From SFTJ01 sp045613305 (GTDB lineage: Bacteria; Bacteroidota; Bacteroidia; Bacteroidales; Muribaculaceae), in the NCBI GenBank assembly GCA_045613305.1, contig JAZLAU010000034.1:1-47900 (forward strand): a DNA stretch of 47,900 nucleotides, given 5' to 3'. Of the stretch, positions 34,861-43,742 are shown piece by piece (positions within the stretch are counted from its first letter, which is position 1; each line of letters begins with the position of its first letter). The notes under the pieces were generated by a model. It saw nothing but the letters and a program-made list of their open reading frames with translations. It had not been told where the DNA came from and searched no databases. Made by a program: the position numbers and the translations under genes.

Positions 34861-34904
34861 AAAACAGCGACACCAGCCTTCCCCATTGCGGGCGACTGGT
34901 GTCG
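34861..34904 (-). terminator. Terminator of ribH
   Basis: Stem CGACACCAG (34868-34876) / CTGGTGTCG (34896-34904) with a 19-base loop; on the minus strand followed by CTGTTTTATTG. Confidence 0.8.
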
Positions 34905-34928
34905 TAACAATTATTGTTGTATCCGTTT

Positions 34929-35417
34929 TTATAGTTTACGTGCAATTTCGGCCATTCTGATAGCGGCGATTGCTGCCTCTTCGCCCTTGTTGCAAATTGA
35001 GCCTTCGCCGCCAATTCGTTCAAGCGCTTGCTCTTCGTTGTCTACTGTCAACACTCCAAAGATTACAGGTATCTTACCCTCTGCATTCAAGATTGCCGAG
35101 CCTTCACTCACATGGCGACATTCATAGTCGAAGTGAGGAGTTTCGCCTCTCACCACACATCCCAAGATAATCACTGCATCAAAGGCTCGGCTTTTAGCCA
35201 ATCGCGATGCCGCAAACACCAGTTGGAAAGTGTCGGGAACATGAACAACTGTGATGTCGTTGTCGGGGTAACCTTCATTTATTAGAAACGATACTGCGTT
35301 GTCACACAGTTTTTTAGTGATTTCGGCCTTTGAATCGGCCACTACGATGCCCACTCTTAACTCATCCAAATGCGGGAGAGGGACTGTTTTCTGTTCGTTT
35401 TCGTTAATTCCGTTCAT
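34929..35417 (-). CDS. ribH: 6,7-dimethyl-8-ribityllumazine synthase
   Basis: Penultimate step of riboflavin synthesis; forms icosahedral or pentameric assemblies. The 162-residue protein shows VHVPDTFQLVFAASRLA, the substrate loop GCVVRGETPHFDYEC with catalytic His (RHVSEG follows), PVIFGVLTVDNEEQALERI and NKGEEAAIAAIRMA. It lies 62 bases after the TPR gene and ends in a terminator. Confidence 0.97.
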   Translation of the reverse strand: MNGINENEQKTVPLPHLDELRVGIVVADSKAEITKKLCDNAVSFLINEGYPDNDITVVHVPDTFQLVFAASRLAKSRAFDAVIILGCVVRGETPHFDYECRHVSEGSAILNAEGKIPVIFGVLTVDNEEQALERIGGEGSICNKGEEAAIAAIRMAEIARKL

Positions 35418-35479
35418 TTTATATTTTAATAGTTAATAAAACTCTCTCTGCGTGCAACCATCGGCCTTGCTCCTCGGGT

Positions 35480-36445
35480 TTAGAATATGCCCTTCAGCAA
35501 CGACATTATAGTGCGGTTTTTGCTCTTCTTATCGAGCAGGCTGATGATGCTGTTTTGCGCCTCAACATCGCCCAAACGGCGAGCAAGCGGCATTAGCGAC
35601 GAAAGCAATTGTTCGGCCGATTCGCGGTGCTTGGCAATATGCATCAGCGACTGGGCCAACCCTATCGACATGACAAGTTCTTTGCGACCCATTTCGGTGC
35701 TGATACGCTTCTGATAACGCAAAGCCTTTGTGAAATATTTCATCGCATCGCGATAGTTGCCCATTTCGAGCATTATTTCGCCCTCTTTGTGCAGCGAATC
35801 TATAAGGTGCGACAGTGCTTCAACATTACCACCCTCCACCATTCCGCTATATTGCTCGGTGAGGTCGTGATAGTGGGCAAACACCGCCATCTGCTTTTGT
35901 TTCGACTTAAAAATCTTTGTCGATGCCTCTACGGCGTAGGTCAACATCTCGGCAAATCTATTTTCGTTTTTCTTTGCAAGACGTTCGTATAGTTTTTGCG
36001 ACTTCGACAATTCCTTAGCAGCACGGCTGTTTTCGCCGGTGGCATTGTGCACCACTGCCAAATTATATAGAATGCCGGCCAACAATGCAATGAAGTCATC
36101 GCCCTTTTTCACCTGAATTCGGTCAACGGCATGCAGCGAATTCACTGCGGCATCAATGGCCATCACATAATCTTTGCGTTCTATGTAGATGCTCATGCGC
36201 GAAAGCCACAGCCACGCGGTGTAGTTTGCCGGTGTGCTTATGTGAGGCTCATAATTGAGCGTATCGATGAGCAGTCCGGCTTCCGACTGGCTATCGTGCT
36301 CAAGCAAATATAGCACATACCACATTTTTACATCCAAACTCACTTCGTCGGCCGGCAAAACGCCAGTTTCCATTATCTCCGACTGTCGGGCAGAAATGTC
36401 CTCGCTCAACGTAGGGAATGATGTTTTGTGAATCAATGCTTTCAT
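35480..36445 (-). CDS. Tetratricopeptide-repeat protein upstream of ribH
   Basis: A 321-residue, all-helical protein with no signal peptide. TPR-like units are visible, for example AALLAGILYNLAVVHNATGENSRAAKEL-type sequence around residue 120-150 and EGEIMLEMGNYRDAMKYFTKALRYQKR around 225-255. TPRs mediate protein contacts; the partner is unknown. It lies between the pfkB-like gene (52-base gap) and ribH (62-base gap). Confidence 0.8.
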   Translation of the reverse strand: MKALIHKTSFPTLSEDISARQSEIMETGVLPADEVSLDVKMWYVLYLLEHDSQSEAGLLIDTLNYEPHISTPANYTAWLWLSRMSIYIERKDYVMAIDAAVNSLHAVDRIQVKKGDDFIALLAGILYNLAVVHNATGENSRAAKELSKSQKLYERLAKKNENRFAEMLTYAVEASTKIFKSKQKQMAVFAHYHDLTEQYSGMVEGGNVEALSHLIDSLHKEGEIMLEMGNYRDAMKYFTKALRYQKRISTEMGRKELVMSIGLAQSLMHIAKHRESAEQLLSSLMPLARRLGDVEAQNSIISLLDKKSKNRTIMSLLKGIF

Positions 36446-36497
36446 TTTTGTGGATAAGCTACATATTGTGAATTACTAATTTCTGGTTTGGCACTCA

Positions 36498-37424
36498 TCA
36501 GCATTTACCTTTTTGCAGAGCAAATTCGTCGCTGATATGATTCTTGCCATTCTGCACACAATTGTCGGCAAATTCATAGGCACTCTGCACAATGCTTTGC
36601 CAAGTGGATTGCGATACACTTCCGGCACCCTTGTGCGTAACGCCGCACTTCACCAACCCATACACAAATCCTGCCACATAACCGGCTTGCCAACCCAAAT
36701 GGTCGCAATTGCCGCCTTCGGCCGTGGGCTGAACGCTCGATTTCTCGCTGCGTCCGTAGATGGTGGTGCTGCAATCGGGCGATATGTGCATATAACGGTG
36801 ACAGTACATCATGTGGTGACGATAGGCCTTTTCGCCGTCCTCGTTAGGGAATATGTGATGCAAGTCGCCATCGGTGGCTACTACCACATCCGAGAATTCA
36901 AAGTTCTCAAGTATGTTTGGCATCACTTTGGTGATGCTATAATTGATGCCATATTCAAATCCTGGCAAATACACTATCAGCGCCTTTCGGTCGTAGGCAT
37001 ATTGCAGAATTTCAAACAAGCGTTTACGATTATCGTTCTCCACTGCATAGAGCGAGCCGAATATCACTATATCGTCTTCGTCGATGCGTGGCCACATCAC
37101 ATCGAAGCGGTCGGCGGGATAGACGCCATAATTAACCCTTTCTTTGGCCTGGCCATTTTCTTCAAAAATCACCGAAAACGGTGTTGACCCATTTGAATAT
37201 CGGTCTACTGACGTTACATCAACCTTGTTGCTCTTCAAATAGTCAATAATGAGATTCCCCACATGGTCATCAGCACATTCGCTGACCATAATCACTGGCA
37301 ATCCGGCAAGGGCAAGCGACGATGCAGCATTGGCTATGCGGCCGCCCACATAACTCTTTACTGGTTCACTACCTCTAAACACGGTGTGAAACACCGATTC
37401 GCCTATTGCTATTATTTTTCGCAT
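36498..37424 (-). CDS. PfkB/ribokinase-family sugar kinase-like protein with altered catalytic motif
   Basis: A 308-residue protein with the N-terminal di-glycine substrate motif (VGGRIANAASSLALAGLP, residues 27-43) and the overall PfkB layout. At the C-terminal signature, where family members have GAGD, it reads GNCD (238-241, EGGNCDHLGWQAGYVAGF). The putative base Asp241 is kept, but the anion-hole residues differ. Substrate unknown; it may be an active divergent kinase or a pseudo-enzyme. It is first in a likely unit with the TPR gene and ribH, with a palindrome over its promoter. Confidence 0.85.
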   Translation of the reverse strand: MRKIIAIGESVFHTVFRGSEPVKSYVGGRIANAASSLALAGLPVIMVSECADDHVGNLIIDYLKSNKVDVTSVDRYSNGSTPFSVIFEENGQAKERVNYGVYPADRFDVMWPRIDEDDIVIFGSLYAVENDNRKRLFEILQYAYDRKALIVYLPGFEYGINYSITKVMPNILENFEFSDVVVATDGDLHHIFPNEDGEKAYRHHMMYCHRYMHISPDCSTTIYGRSEKSSVQPTAEGGNCDHLGWQAGYVAGFVYGLVKCGVTHKGAGSVSQSTWQSIVQSAYEFADNCVQNGKNHISDEFALQKGKC

Positions 37425-37433
37425 ATTATTATC

Positions 37434-37461
37434 GATTGTATCTCGCTACAAAGATACAATC
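37434..37461 (-). promoter_or_regulatory. Promoter with overlapping palindrome before the pfkB-like gene
   Basis: The -7 element TATCTTTG (minus strand, 37456-37449) sits inside a perfect 9-bp inverted repeat GATTGTATC (37434-37442) / GATACAATC (37453-37461) with a 10-base centre. A repressor bound here would block RNA polymerase. Confidence 0.55.
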
Positions 37462-37594
37462 ATTGCATTATTTGTGAAAGATTTTAACCTATTTTTTCCT
37501 TTACTCCACATTTTAAGCATCAGCCATTTCTGAATTTAGCCCACATCATGCACTCCAATAAAATTTCAGTTGCAATCACCCGGCTGCAACACAT

Positions 37595-38308
37595 TTATCT
37601 GAACGGCCACTTATAGGTTTTCAACTGACTATTTAACTGTGCCTCAGCGCCGTGGCAGTAACTATTGCACAGAGCATGAAACTCTGCTCCGTGATTCATG
37701 TGAGTGAGATGCGCAAGTTCATGACATATCACATAACGAATGAGATGCTCAGGCAAAAACAGCAAATACACCGATAGCGAAACCACTCCTGTGCGCGTGC
37801 AATAGCCCAATCGGCTACGACCTCGGCTCATCACCACGCCATTGGGCACCACTCCCACCTCGCTGGCCACTGCAAAAGCCATTTGCTTCAACTCGCCAAA
37901 ATGCCTCTCGGCCACCCGAAGCAGCATCTTGTTTATCAGCCGATTAGCATCTACGCTTGCAAGTGAGCACAAAGGCGATATGCGCAATTCATAATCGCCG
38001 TTGCCCAATGGCAATATGCGATTACTTTTGCCAGGCACAACGGTAGCCCTAAAAAACATGGTGCTAATCGTTTCGCCCATTTCATAATAAGCAGCACCCA
38101 CTCTTGCCACACGCTCGCGCAAGAGTTGTATTTTGGCTTGATTTTGCTCCAAAAAATGGTCTATTGGCTCACGGTTACGCTCAAATGCCGTGTTGCAACT
38201 CAAATGAAGCACCCCATCGCGCCACCGCGCAACGATGCTGCGCATACCCCTACGGGTACACACTTCAACTTGTCCGAACAAAGGGTTTTGGTGAATAAAT
38301 TTGGCCAT
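37595..38308 (-). CDS. YgjP/SprT-like M48-type zinc metal-dependent hydrolase (DUF45)
   Basis: A 237-residue soluble protein of the DUF45/WLM-like metallopeptidase group. The zinc motif HELAHLTHMNH is at residues 196-206 (H196, E197, H200, H206). Substrate not known. Its ATG overlaps the nadK stop codon by one base (TAATG), so translation is probably coupled to nadK. Confidence 0.88.
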   Translation of the reverse strand: MAKFIHQNPLFGQVEVCTRRGMRSIVARWRDGVLHLSCNTAFERNREPIDHFLEQNQAKIQLLRERVARVGAAYYEMGETISTMFFRATVVPGKSNRILPLGNGDYELRISPLCSLASVDANRLINKMLLRVAERHFGELKQMAFAVASEVGVVPNGVVMSRGRSRLGYCTRTGVVSLSVYLLFLPEHLIRYVICHELAHLTHMNHGAEFHALCNSYCHGAEAQLNSQLKTYKWPFR

Positions 38309-39177
38309 TAACGGTTGTCCTTACCCCAGAATAATTTTTCGCGCAAAGTTTCGGCGAAACTATGGCCTTTGCGTTGCACCACATTAATGTCGTAAGGCGA
38401 CTTGGTGATAATCACGGCACACTCGTTAGGCATAATCACAATGTTGTTGTCCATGCTCAACTGAAAGTTTTCGGCTCTGCTATGCACCACCACACGCAAA
38501 GTGGCATCGTCGGGCAGCACCAACGGACGCATATTCAGCGAGTGCGGCGACACTGGAGTGAGCACCAAATTGGCTGCCGTAGGAGCAATGATTGGCCCAC
38601 CGCAACTCAAGTTATAGGCAGTTGACCCTGTTGGTGTCGACACTATCAAGCCATCGGCCTTATAGTTGGTGAGTACCTTGCCATTAACATCCACCTCAAC
38701 ATTAATCACCGATGAAGTGTCGTGACGCAAAAACGCCACTTCGTTAAGAGCCAATGGCGTTTCTATCACTGCGCCGTCTTCTCGCTTCACCTGAAGCATG
38801 GTGCGGCGCTCAATCTCGTAGTTACCCTCCATCAGTTCTTGGGCAAACTGCTCCATCTCGCTAAGGTCAACCGCTGTGAGATATCCTAAACGGCCACTGT
38901 TGATGCCTGCCACAGGCACGCCCAAATGCGCCACTTTTTTGCTCGTACGCAAAAAGGTGCCGTCGCCGCCTATGCTGATTGCCAAGTCGGCCTTGTCGAG
39001 GCCGTTATACAACACATCGGCTATCGGAATGCTCGTGGCAACTTCCACTGGCAATTTGCCGAAATATATGTTGTCGAGCACTACCTCATGGCCTTTCGAT
39101 GCCAAAACTTCAATCAACCGAACCACCGACTGCAAGGCTTCGCCTTTGCATCTTTTGCCGTTTACATAAATTCTCAT
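38308..39177 (-). CDS. nadK: NAD kinase
   Basis: Phosphorylates NAD to NADP. The 289-residue protein has the GGDGT motif (70-74, SIGGDGTFLRT), the N145-E146 pair in ALNEVAFLRHD, and TPTGSTAYNLSCGGP of the conserved C-terminal core. Start MRIYVNGKRCKGEALQ. A -7 element lies about 92 bases upstream on the same strand, and pdxJ is divergent. Confidence 0.97.
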   Translation of the reverse strand: MRIYVNGKRCKGEALQSVVRLIEVLASKGHEVVLDNIYFGKLPVEVATSIPIADVLYNGLDKADLAISIGGDGTFLRTSKKVAHLGVPVAGINSGRLGYLTAVDLSEMEQFAQELMEGNYEIERRTMLQVKREDGAVIETPLALNEVAFLRHDTSSVINVEVDVNGKVLTNYKADGLIVSTPTGSTAYNLSCGGPIIAPTAANLVLTPVSPHSLNMRPLVLPDDATLRVVVHSRAENFQLSMDNNIVIMPNECAVIITKSPYDINVVQRKGHSFAETLREKLFWGKDNR

Positions 39178-39268
39178 CGCCGTTTTTCGCTTTTTTATTG
39201 GTTTTATCCGACTTTTGTTTCTAATTCTCCTTTATTAATATTAATTTTGTAAACAATTATCGGTAGCA

Positions 39269-39276
39269 CAAATATA
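39269..39276 (-). promoter_or_regulatory. -7 promoter element of nadK
   Basis: TATATTTG on the minus strand in the nadK-pdxJ divergent spacer; spacing to an upstream TTG is short. Confidence 0.5.
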
Positions 39277-39348
39277 CTAATTTTTTGTACAATTCTACAT
39301 AATATGCTACCATAACCAAAAAATTTGAAATTCGCGAATACGCCAAGT

Positions 39349-40071
39349 ATGACAACAAATTTAAGTGTAAACATCAATAAAATTGCCACACTGCGCAATG
39401 CCCGTGGCGGCAATCTGCCTAATGTACAAACCGTAGCAGTAGACTGCGAAAAGTTTGGTGCACAAGGCATTACCATTCATCCACGCCCCGATGAGCGACA
39501 CATTCGCTACAACGACGTGTTCTTGCTACGCCCGCTCGTACGCACCGAGTTCAACATCGAAGGCTACCCAAGTCCCGAATTTATCGACTTGGTCATCAAG
39601 GCTCGTCCGGAGCAGGTTACACTTGTCCCCGACGCTCCCGACGCTCTAACCTCGTCGGCCGGATGGGACATTGAGCCTAACTTGGAGTTCCTTACCGAAA
39701 TCATCGACCGTTTCAAAGAAGCAGGCATTCGCACAAGCATCTTTGTGGGAACCGATATCGAAAACATTAAGTTAGCCGCAAAAACCGGCACCGACCGAAT
39801 TGAACTATACACTGGCCCTTATGCCGAAGCCTTCAAGAAAAACCCTGATGAAGCGGTTGCGCCTTATGCTGCTGCGGCTAAGGCTGCTCACAACTGCGGC
39901 TTGGGTGTGAATGCTGGGCACGACCTTAACCTTGAAAACCTTAAGTTTTTCAAGCAAAACGTGGCTTACCTTAACGAAGTGTCGATAGGCCATTGCCTTA
40001 TTGCCGATGCGCTTTACCTCGGATTAGAACAAACAATCAAGGCCTACAAAGACTGTCTTAAGGACAAATAA
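39349..40071 (+). CDS. pdxJ: Pyridoxine 5'-phosphate synthase
   Basis: Condenses 1-deoxyxylulose 5-phosphate with 3-amino-2-oxopropyl phosphate to make PNP, a vitamin B6 precursor. The 240-residue TIM barrel begins TTNLSVNINKIATLRNARGG; I start it at ATG 39349 rather than the TTG at 39325. Active-site segments are GITIHPRPDERHIR and AGHDLNLENL. The exbB gene follows after 51 bases, a pdxJ-exbBD-tonB order I associate with Bacteroidales. Confidence 0.97.
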   Translation: MTTNLSVNINKIATLRNARGGNLPNVQTVAVDCEKFGAQGITIHPRPDERHIRYNDVFLLRPLVRTEFNIEGYPSPEFIDLVIKARPEQVTLVPDAPDALTSSAGWDIEPNLEFLTEIIDRFKEAGIRTSIFVGTDIENIKLAAKTGTDRIELYTGPYAEAFKKNPDEAVAPYAAAAKAAHNCGLGVNAGHDLNLENLKFFKQNVAYLNEVSIGHCLIADALYLGLEQTIKAYKDCLKDK

Positions 40072-40122
40072 CTGCTATATAATAACCAAAAATAAATCAA
40101 ACAAAACCCCATAAACTACATT

Positions 40123-40872
40123 ATGACTATTTTAGGCTTAATACAAGATGCCGGCATGACACAAGTCATCGACACTATGTCGGCTGTCGTTACCGACACC
40201 GTTGCAACCGCTGCCACTCAAATGGCCGAAGCAGCCCCTGTTATTGAAGAAAAACTTTCTGTTTGGGACCTTTGCTTAAAAGGCGGATGGATTATGATTC
40301 CTCTTCTAATCCTTTCGGTGGTTAGCATCTACATCTTCATCGAACGCTTCATTGCCATTCGCGCAGCCTCTAAGCGCGACGACTCGTTCATGAAGAGAAT
40401 TAAAGACTATATCCACGACGGCGAAATAGAAAGCGCCATGAATCTTTGCAAGCAAACCAACACTCCATACGCTCGACTTATCCTTAAGGGTATTAGCCGC
40501 ATTGGCCGACCTATGAACGACGTGCTTGTGGCTATCGAAAACACCGGCAACCTTGAAGTGACTGCCCTCGAAAAGGGATTCACTTGGTTGGCTACTACGG
40601 CTTCGGGTGCGCCTATGCTTGGCTTCCTCGGAACTGTTACTGGTATGGTGCAAGCCTTCTTTGCCTTGGCAAGCGCTGGCAGCAACGCTAACGTAACCAT
40701 CCTTGCAAGCGGCATCTATGAGGCTCTTGTGACTACTGTAGCCGGTTTGATTGTTGGTATTATTGCTCTTTTCGCCTATAACTTCCTCGTTTCGAGAGTG
40801 AACAAGGTGATGAACCAACTTGAAGCAAAAACTATGGAATTTATGGACTTGCTTAACGAACCTGCTAAGTAA
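40123..40872 (+). CDS. exbB: MotA/TolQ/ExbB proton channel family protein
   Basis: The proton-channel subunit that powers TonB-dependent outer-membrane transport. The 249-residue protein has an N-terminal 45-residue leader, then helices at about 55-75 (GGWIMIPLLILSVVSIYIFI), about 165-185 and 200-225. The conserved loop ATTASGAPMLGFLGTVTGM marks the family. First of the Ton energising genes. Confidence 0.95.
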   Translation: MTILGLIQDAGMTQVIDTMSAVVTDTVATAATQMAEAAPVIEEKLSVWDLCLKGGWIMIPLLILSVVSIYIFIERFIAIRAASKRDDSFMKRIKDYIHDGEIESAMNLCKQTNTPYARLILKGISRIGRPMNDVLVAIENTGNLEVTALEKGFTWLATTASGAPMLGFLGTVTGMVQAFFALASAGSNANVTILASGIYEALVTTVAGLIVGIIALFAYNFLVSRVNKVMNQLEAKTMEFMDLLNEPAK

Positions 40873-40945
40873 TCGCCATCCTAAAATTTTCCACTCGGTT
40901 TTTATTTTTATTTTGTTTTTAATTCATCATTAATAATAATTCACG

Positions 40946-41416
40946 ATGGCATTAAAGAAACAACATGAGATGATGTCAATATTCAGTATGGCGTCGATGA
41001 CCGACGTTATATTCCTGTTGCTCATCTTCTTTATGGTGACTTCCACTTTTGTGTTCCCATCGGCTCTCGAAGTCAACCTGCCTCAAAGCAGCGAACAAAC
41101 TGCCATTAAACCCGGCACAAGAGTGTATATCGACAAGGAACATTGCATTTATGCTTCGGTCGACGACAGCGAACCTCAACCTCTGCCCGACGACCAACTT
41201 ATGGGATTCTTGCAATTGGTGCAACAAACTGCGCCTGAAAAATTTGTGGCTCTTTACGCCGACGAAGAAGTGCCTTATGGCAAAATTGTAGACATCCTCG
41301 ACAAGGGGTCGCGCTGTGGTCTGAAGATTGTGTTGGCCACTAAGCCCGCTTCTTCTAACTATGCCGCTCCTGAACCAGAGCAACAACCTGCAGACCAAAC
41401 TGCTACTAATCTGTAA
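40946..41416 (+). CDS. exbD: Biopolymer transporter ExbD/TolR
   Basis: Partner of ExbB, anchored by one N-terminal helix (about 15-37), with the functional Asp in SMTDVIFLLLIFFMVTSTFV. The 156-residue protein has a periplasmic domain (EVPYGKIVDILDKGSRCGLKIVLAT) of standard type and an acidic Gln-rich tail. The gene is 73 bases after exbB and 15 bases before tonB. Confidence 0.95.
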   Translation: MALKKQHEMMSIFSMASMTDVIFLLLIFFMVTSTFVFPSALEVNLPQSSEQTAIKPGTRVYIDKEHCIYASVDDSEPQPLPDDQLMGFLQLVQQTAPEKFVALYADEEVPYGKIVDILDKGSRCGLKIVLATKPASSNYAAPEPEQQPADQTATNL

Positions 41417-41431
41417 CGTAGATTTCGAAAA

Positions 41432-42247
41432 ATGAATAATTCAAACAAGAATACATTATTAGCAATAATAGCAACACTGCTCTTCCATGTGCTGCTGTTG
41501 CTTATTCTTGTTTCTTCGCACCTTCACTACACATGGCCTCCGAAAGATGCTCTGCAAATTGAGCAGATGCCTCAAGAAGAAATCATGTTTGGCGGCGAAT
41601 TTGTGCAACTCGGCAATGTGGCACAACCTGCTCACAACAACCTTGCCGAAGCATCTCCTGCCGAGGCGTCCGAAAAGGCCGACGATGTGCAATTGCCTGG
41701 CAACGACCTAAAAGATGCCGGCGAAGCACAAGACCGTCCTAAGGAAGTGGTCACCTCTAAACAAGAGTCGCCTATGAAGGTTACCAAGAACGAAGACGAT
41801 AAGACAAAGCCTCAAGGCGCCACTCAGTCGGAGCAAGCCGAACAAGACAAGGTGAAAGCGCAGCAAGAAGCACAGCGCCGCCGAATTGCCGACAGAATGA
41901 AGTTTGGCAACACAAGCGGTTCGGGAAGCGGACAAACCGGTTCGCCTAACGGAAACAGCGACTCTGGTGCTCGTAGCGGTAAGCCTGGCATTGGCGGTTT
42001 GGGAGGTTACACTCTCGATGTGTGGTCAAGACCTCGAAGCAGCGTTGAAGGCACTATTATAATCAGCGTGAAAGTGAATGCTCGCGGCAATGTCACATCG
42101 GCTTCTTATGCCGGTGGCTCGGGTGCTGCGGCAGGTAATGCGGCTGCTCGCAACAGTTGCATTGCCGCTGCTAAAGCGTCTACGTTCTCTGTGCCTAAAA
42201 ACACTACTACCGACGCCGTTGGTACTATAACATACCGATTCGAATAA
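41432..42247 (+). CDS. TonB-family energy transducer
   Basis: Spans the periplasm to activate TonB-dependent receptors. The 271-residue protein has an N-terminal helix (about 9-28: LLAIIATLLFHVLLLLILV), a long charged Lys/Glu/Gln-rich linker (about 60-160) and a Gly/Ser stretch. The C-terminal TonB domain (about 195-271) carries EGTIIISVKVNARGNVTSASY and ends in TITYRFE. It is the last gene before a strong terminator. Confidence 0.92.
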   Translation: MNNSNKNTLLAIIATLLFHVLLLLILVSSHLHYTWPPKDALQIEQMPQEEIMFGGEFVQLGNVAQPAHNNLAEASPAEASEKADDVQLPGNDLKDAGEAQDRPKEVVTSKQESPMKVTKNEDDKTKPQGATQSEQAEQDKVKAQQEAQRRRIADRMKFGNTSGSGSGQTGSPNGNSDSGARSGKPGIGGLGGYTLDVWSRPRSSVEGTIIISVKVNARGNVTSASYAGGSGAAAGNAAARNSCIAAAKASTFSVPKNTTTDAVGTITYRFE

Positions 42248-42271
42248 TTGCTCTTTGCAACATAACTCACA

Positions 42272-42312
42272 CAATAAAGGCATCGCTTGCAAGAGAAGCG
42301 ATGCCTTTATTG
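42272..42312. terminator. Bidirectional terminator between tonB and the GH76 gene
   Basis: A perfect 17-bp stem CAATAAAGGCATCGCTT (42272-42288) / AAGCGATGCCTTTATTG (42296-42312) with a 7-base loop between convergent genes. Confidence 0.9.
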
Positions 42313-42373
42313 TTAACTGATACTTTCTTGCACGCACTCCTGTGATTTGAGCGAACTCTGCGCAAGCCAACAT

Positions 42374-43591
42374 CTATTTTTGTGGAGGGAAAACCAACAT
42401 CAGTGCAGGGATGCCCGACGCCGAATAACTGTCAACGTTCGACCCTTCACGCATTCGGCGGGCATAATAGCCGCCTGTGATGTTTCGCGTCTTGTCGCGA
42501 TTGCTCCAGCCCACATTGATTGTATTATGCAAAAACGGCAAGTATTGAGTCTGGCCAAGGTCATGAACCAAAATATCCACATATTCAGCAAAAATAGCAG
42601 TATAGATGCCTTGTTCTATGCCCCTCTCAAATGGCAGCACCCCATGGCGGGCCGACATTACATTCACCACATAATCGGTTGCCTTAATGGCATTGTCGAG
42701 ATAGTGTTTCTCGCCTGTGACCTGATATAGCATTGCCGAAGCACCGATAAAGGTAGCCTGATTATACACATGGCCCTTCCAGTTTGGACGGTCGCCATGT
42801 ATGTGATCGGCCACAAGGCCAGTTTCTGAATTAAACAAGTGGTCCACTGCCCACGCATAAATTTCCTTTGCCTTGGCAAGATATTGTTCGCGCGTTTGAT
42901 ATAGCGGCACTTCATCGCTCGATGGCTTACGGTTTTCGGGAACCACCTTATATAATTCCATGCATGCAACTACAGTAGGGAAATTGATGCATGCCATCTT
43001 GCCATGCCACGAACGGTTTGGCTTAGGATTTTTAATTGGCTGCCATTGCCAAAACATTCCTCCAGCCTCACTGTCATACGAACCAGTGTCGCCCACCTTC
43101 TTTGAGCCATACCACACTCGCGAAAATGCCTCTTCTGAATATTTCAGCATCTCCTTTTTGCCAAATTGCGCATATGCTCGTGCCAAGGTGATTGTCCACC
43201 ACTGTATGTCGTCGTATATAAACCAACCGGTGTTTTCGTTATTGTCATGAGTGTTGAAGCCCTCATATTGCTTTTTATTGCCTTTATAGATTTTCAACGC
43301 CAATTTCTCATACTCCTTTGCACGCTTTTTATCGCCCACCTTCTTGGCCAGATTCATGGCATCCATGGCCATATCGAGATACATCGGCTGGCACCAAATA
43401 GCGGCCGCGCCATTAAAACGGTCGGTAGCATGTTCAAATTTGGTGTTGGTCTTATAGATACCCTTCTTTGAGTCGAGAAAATGTTCGTTAAATGCATCGT
43501 AAGCCGTCCAAACGGTTTCCATATCGTAGGCTTGGGCCGACGCCATTAGCATAGTCATTGCACAGCAAACGACAAGTGTGATTCTTTTCAT
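42374..43591 (-). CDS. Secreted glycoside hydrolase family 76 (endo-alpha-1,6-mannanase type)
   Basis: GH76 enzymes cut alpha-1,6-mannan backbones, for example in yeast cell walls. The 405-residue protein has a signal peptide (cleavage near SAQA, residue 21) and the family's adjacent catalytic aspartates D127-D128 in GWFIYDDIQWW. Other aromatic-rich segments are NGAAAIWCQPMYLDMAMDAM, GGMFWQWQPIKNPK and GPhVYNQATFIGAS-like sequence. It has its own promoter and no SusC/SusD genes nearby, so it is not in a visible mannan utilisation locus. Confidence 0.92.
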   Translation of the reverse strand: MKRITLVVCCAMTMLMASAQAYDMETVWTAYDAFNEHFLDSKKGIYKTNTKFEHATDRFNGAAAIWCQPMYLDMAMDAMNLAKKVGDKKRAKEYEKLALKIYKGNKKQYEGFNTHDNNENTGWFIYDDIQWWTITLARAYAQFGKKEMLKYSEEAFSRVWYGSKKVGDTGSYDSEAGGMFWQWQPIKNPKPNRSWHGKMACINFPTVVACMELYKVVPENRKPSSDEVPLYQTREQYLAKAKEIYAWAVDHLFNSETGLVADHIHGDRPNWKGHVYNQATFIGASAMLYQVTGEKHYLDNAIKATDYVVNVMSARHGVLPFERGIEQGIYTAIFAEYVDILVHDLGQTQYLPFLHNTINVGWSNRDKTRNITGGYYARRMREGSNVDSYSASGIPALMLVFPPQK

Positions 43592-43617
43592 AAAATTACA
43601 ATTTGGTTTGAGTCATA

Positions 43618-43647
43618 CAAAGATAAGTCAATAATCTGATTTTGCAA
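43618..43647 (-). promoter_or_regulatory. Promoter of the GH76 gene
   Basis: On the minus strand TTG (43647-43645), 19-base spacer, TATCTTTG (43625-43618), about 27 bases before the ATG. Confidence 0.75.
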
Positions 43648-43691
43648 TTCTCACTTCACACCAAAAATCTGTTTTTTCTTTATCTTAACAA

Positions 43692-43726
43692 CCACACTCC
43701 GCTTTTGTTCATTCGCGGCTGTGTGG
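43692..43726 (-). terminator. Possible terminator after the HAD phosphatase gene
   Basis: Stem CCACAC-t-CCGC (43692-43702) / GCGG-ct-GTGTGG (43715-43726). On the minus strand the tail TTGTTAAG is only weakly T-rich. Confidence 0.5.
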
Positions 43727-43742
43727 CCACATCTTTCATTAA

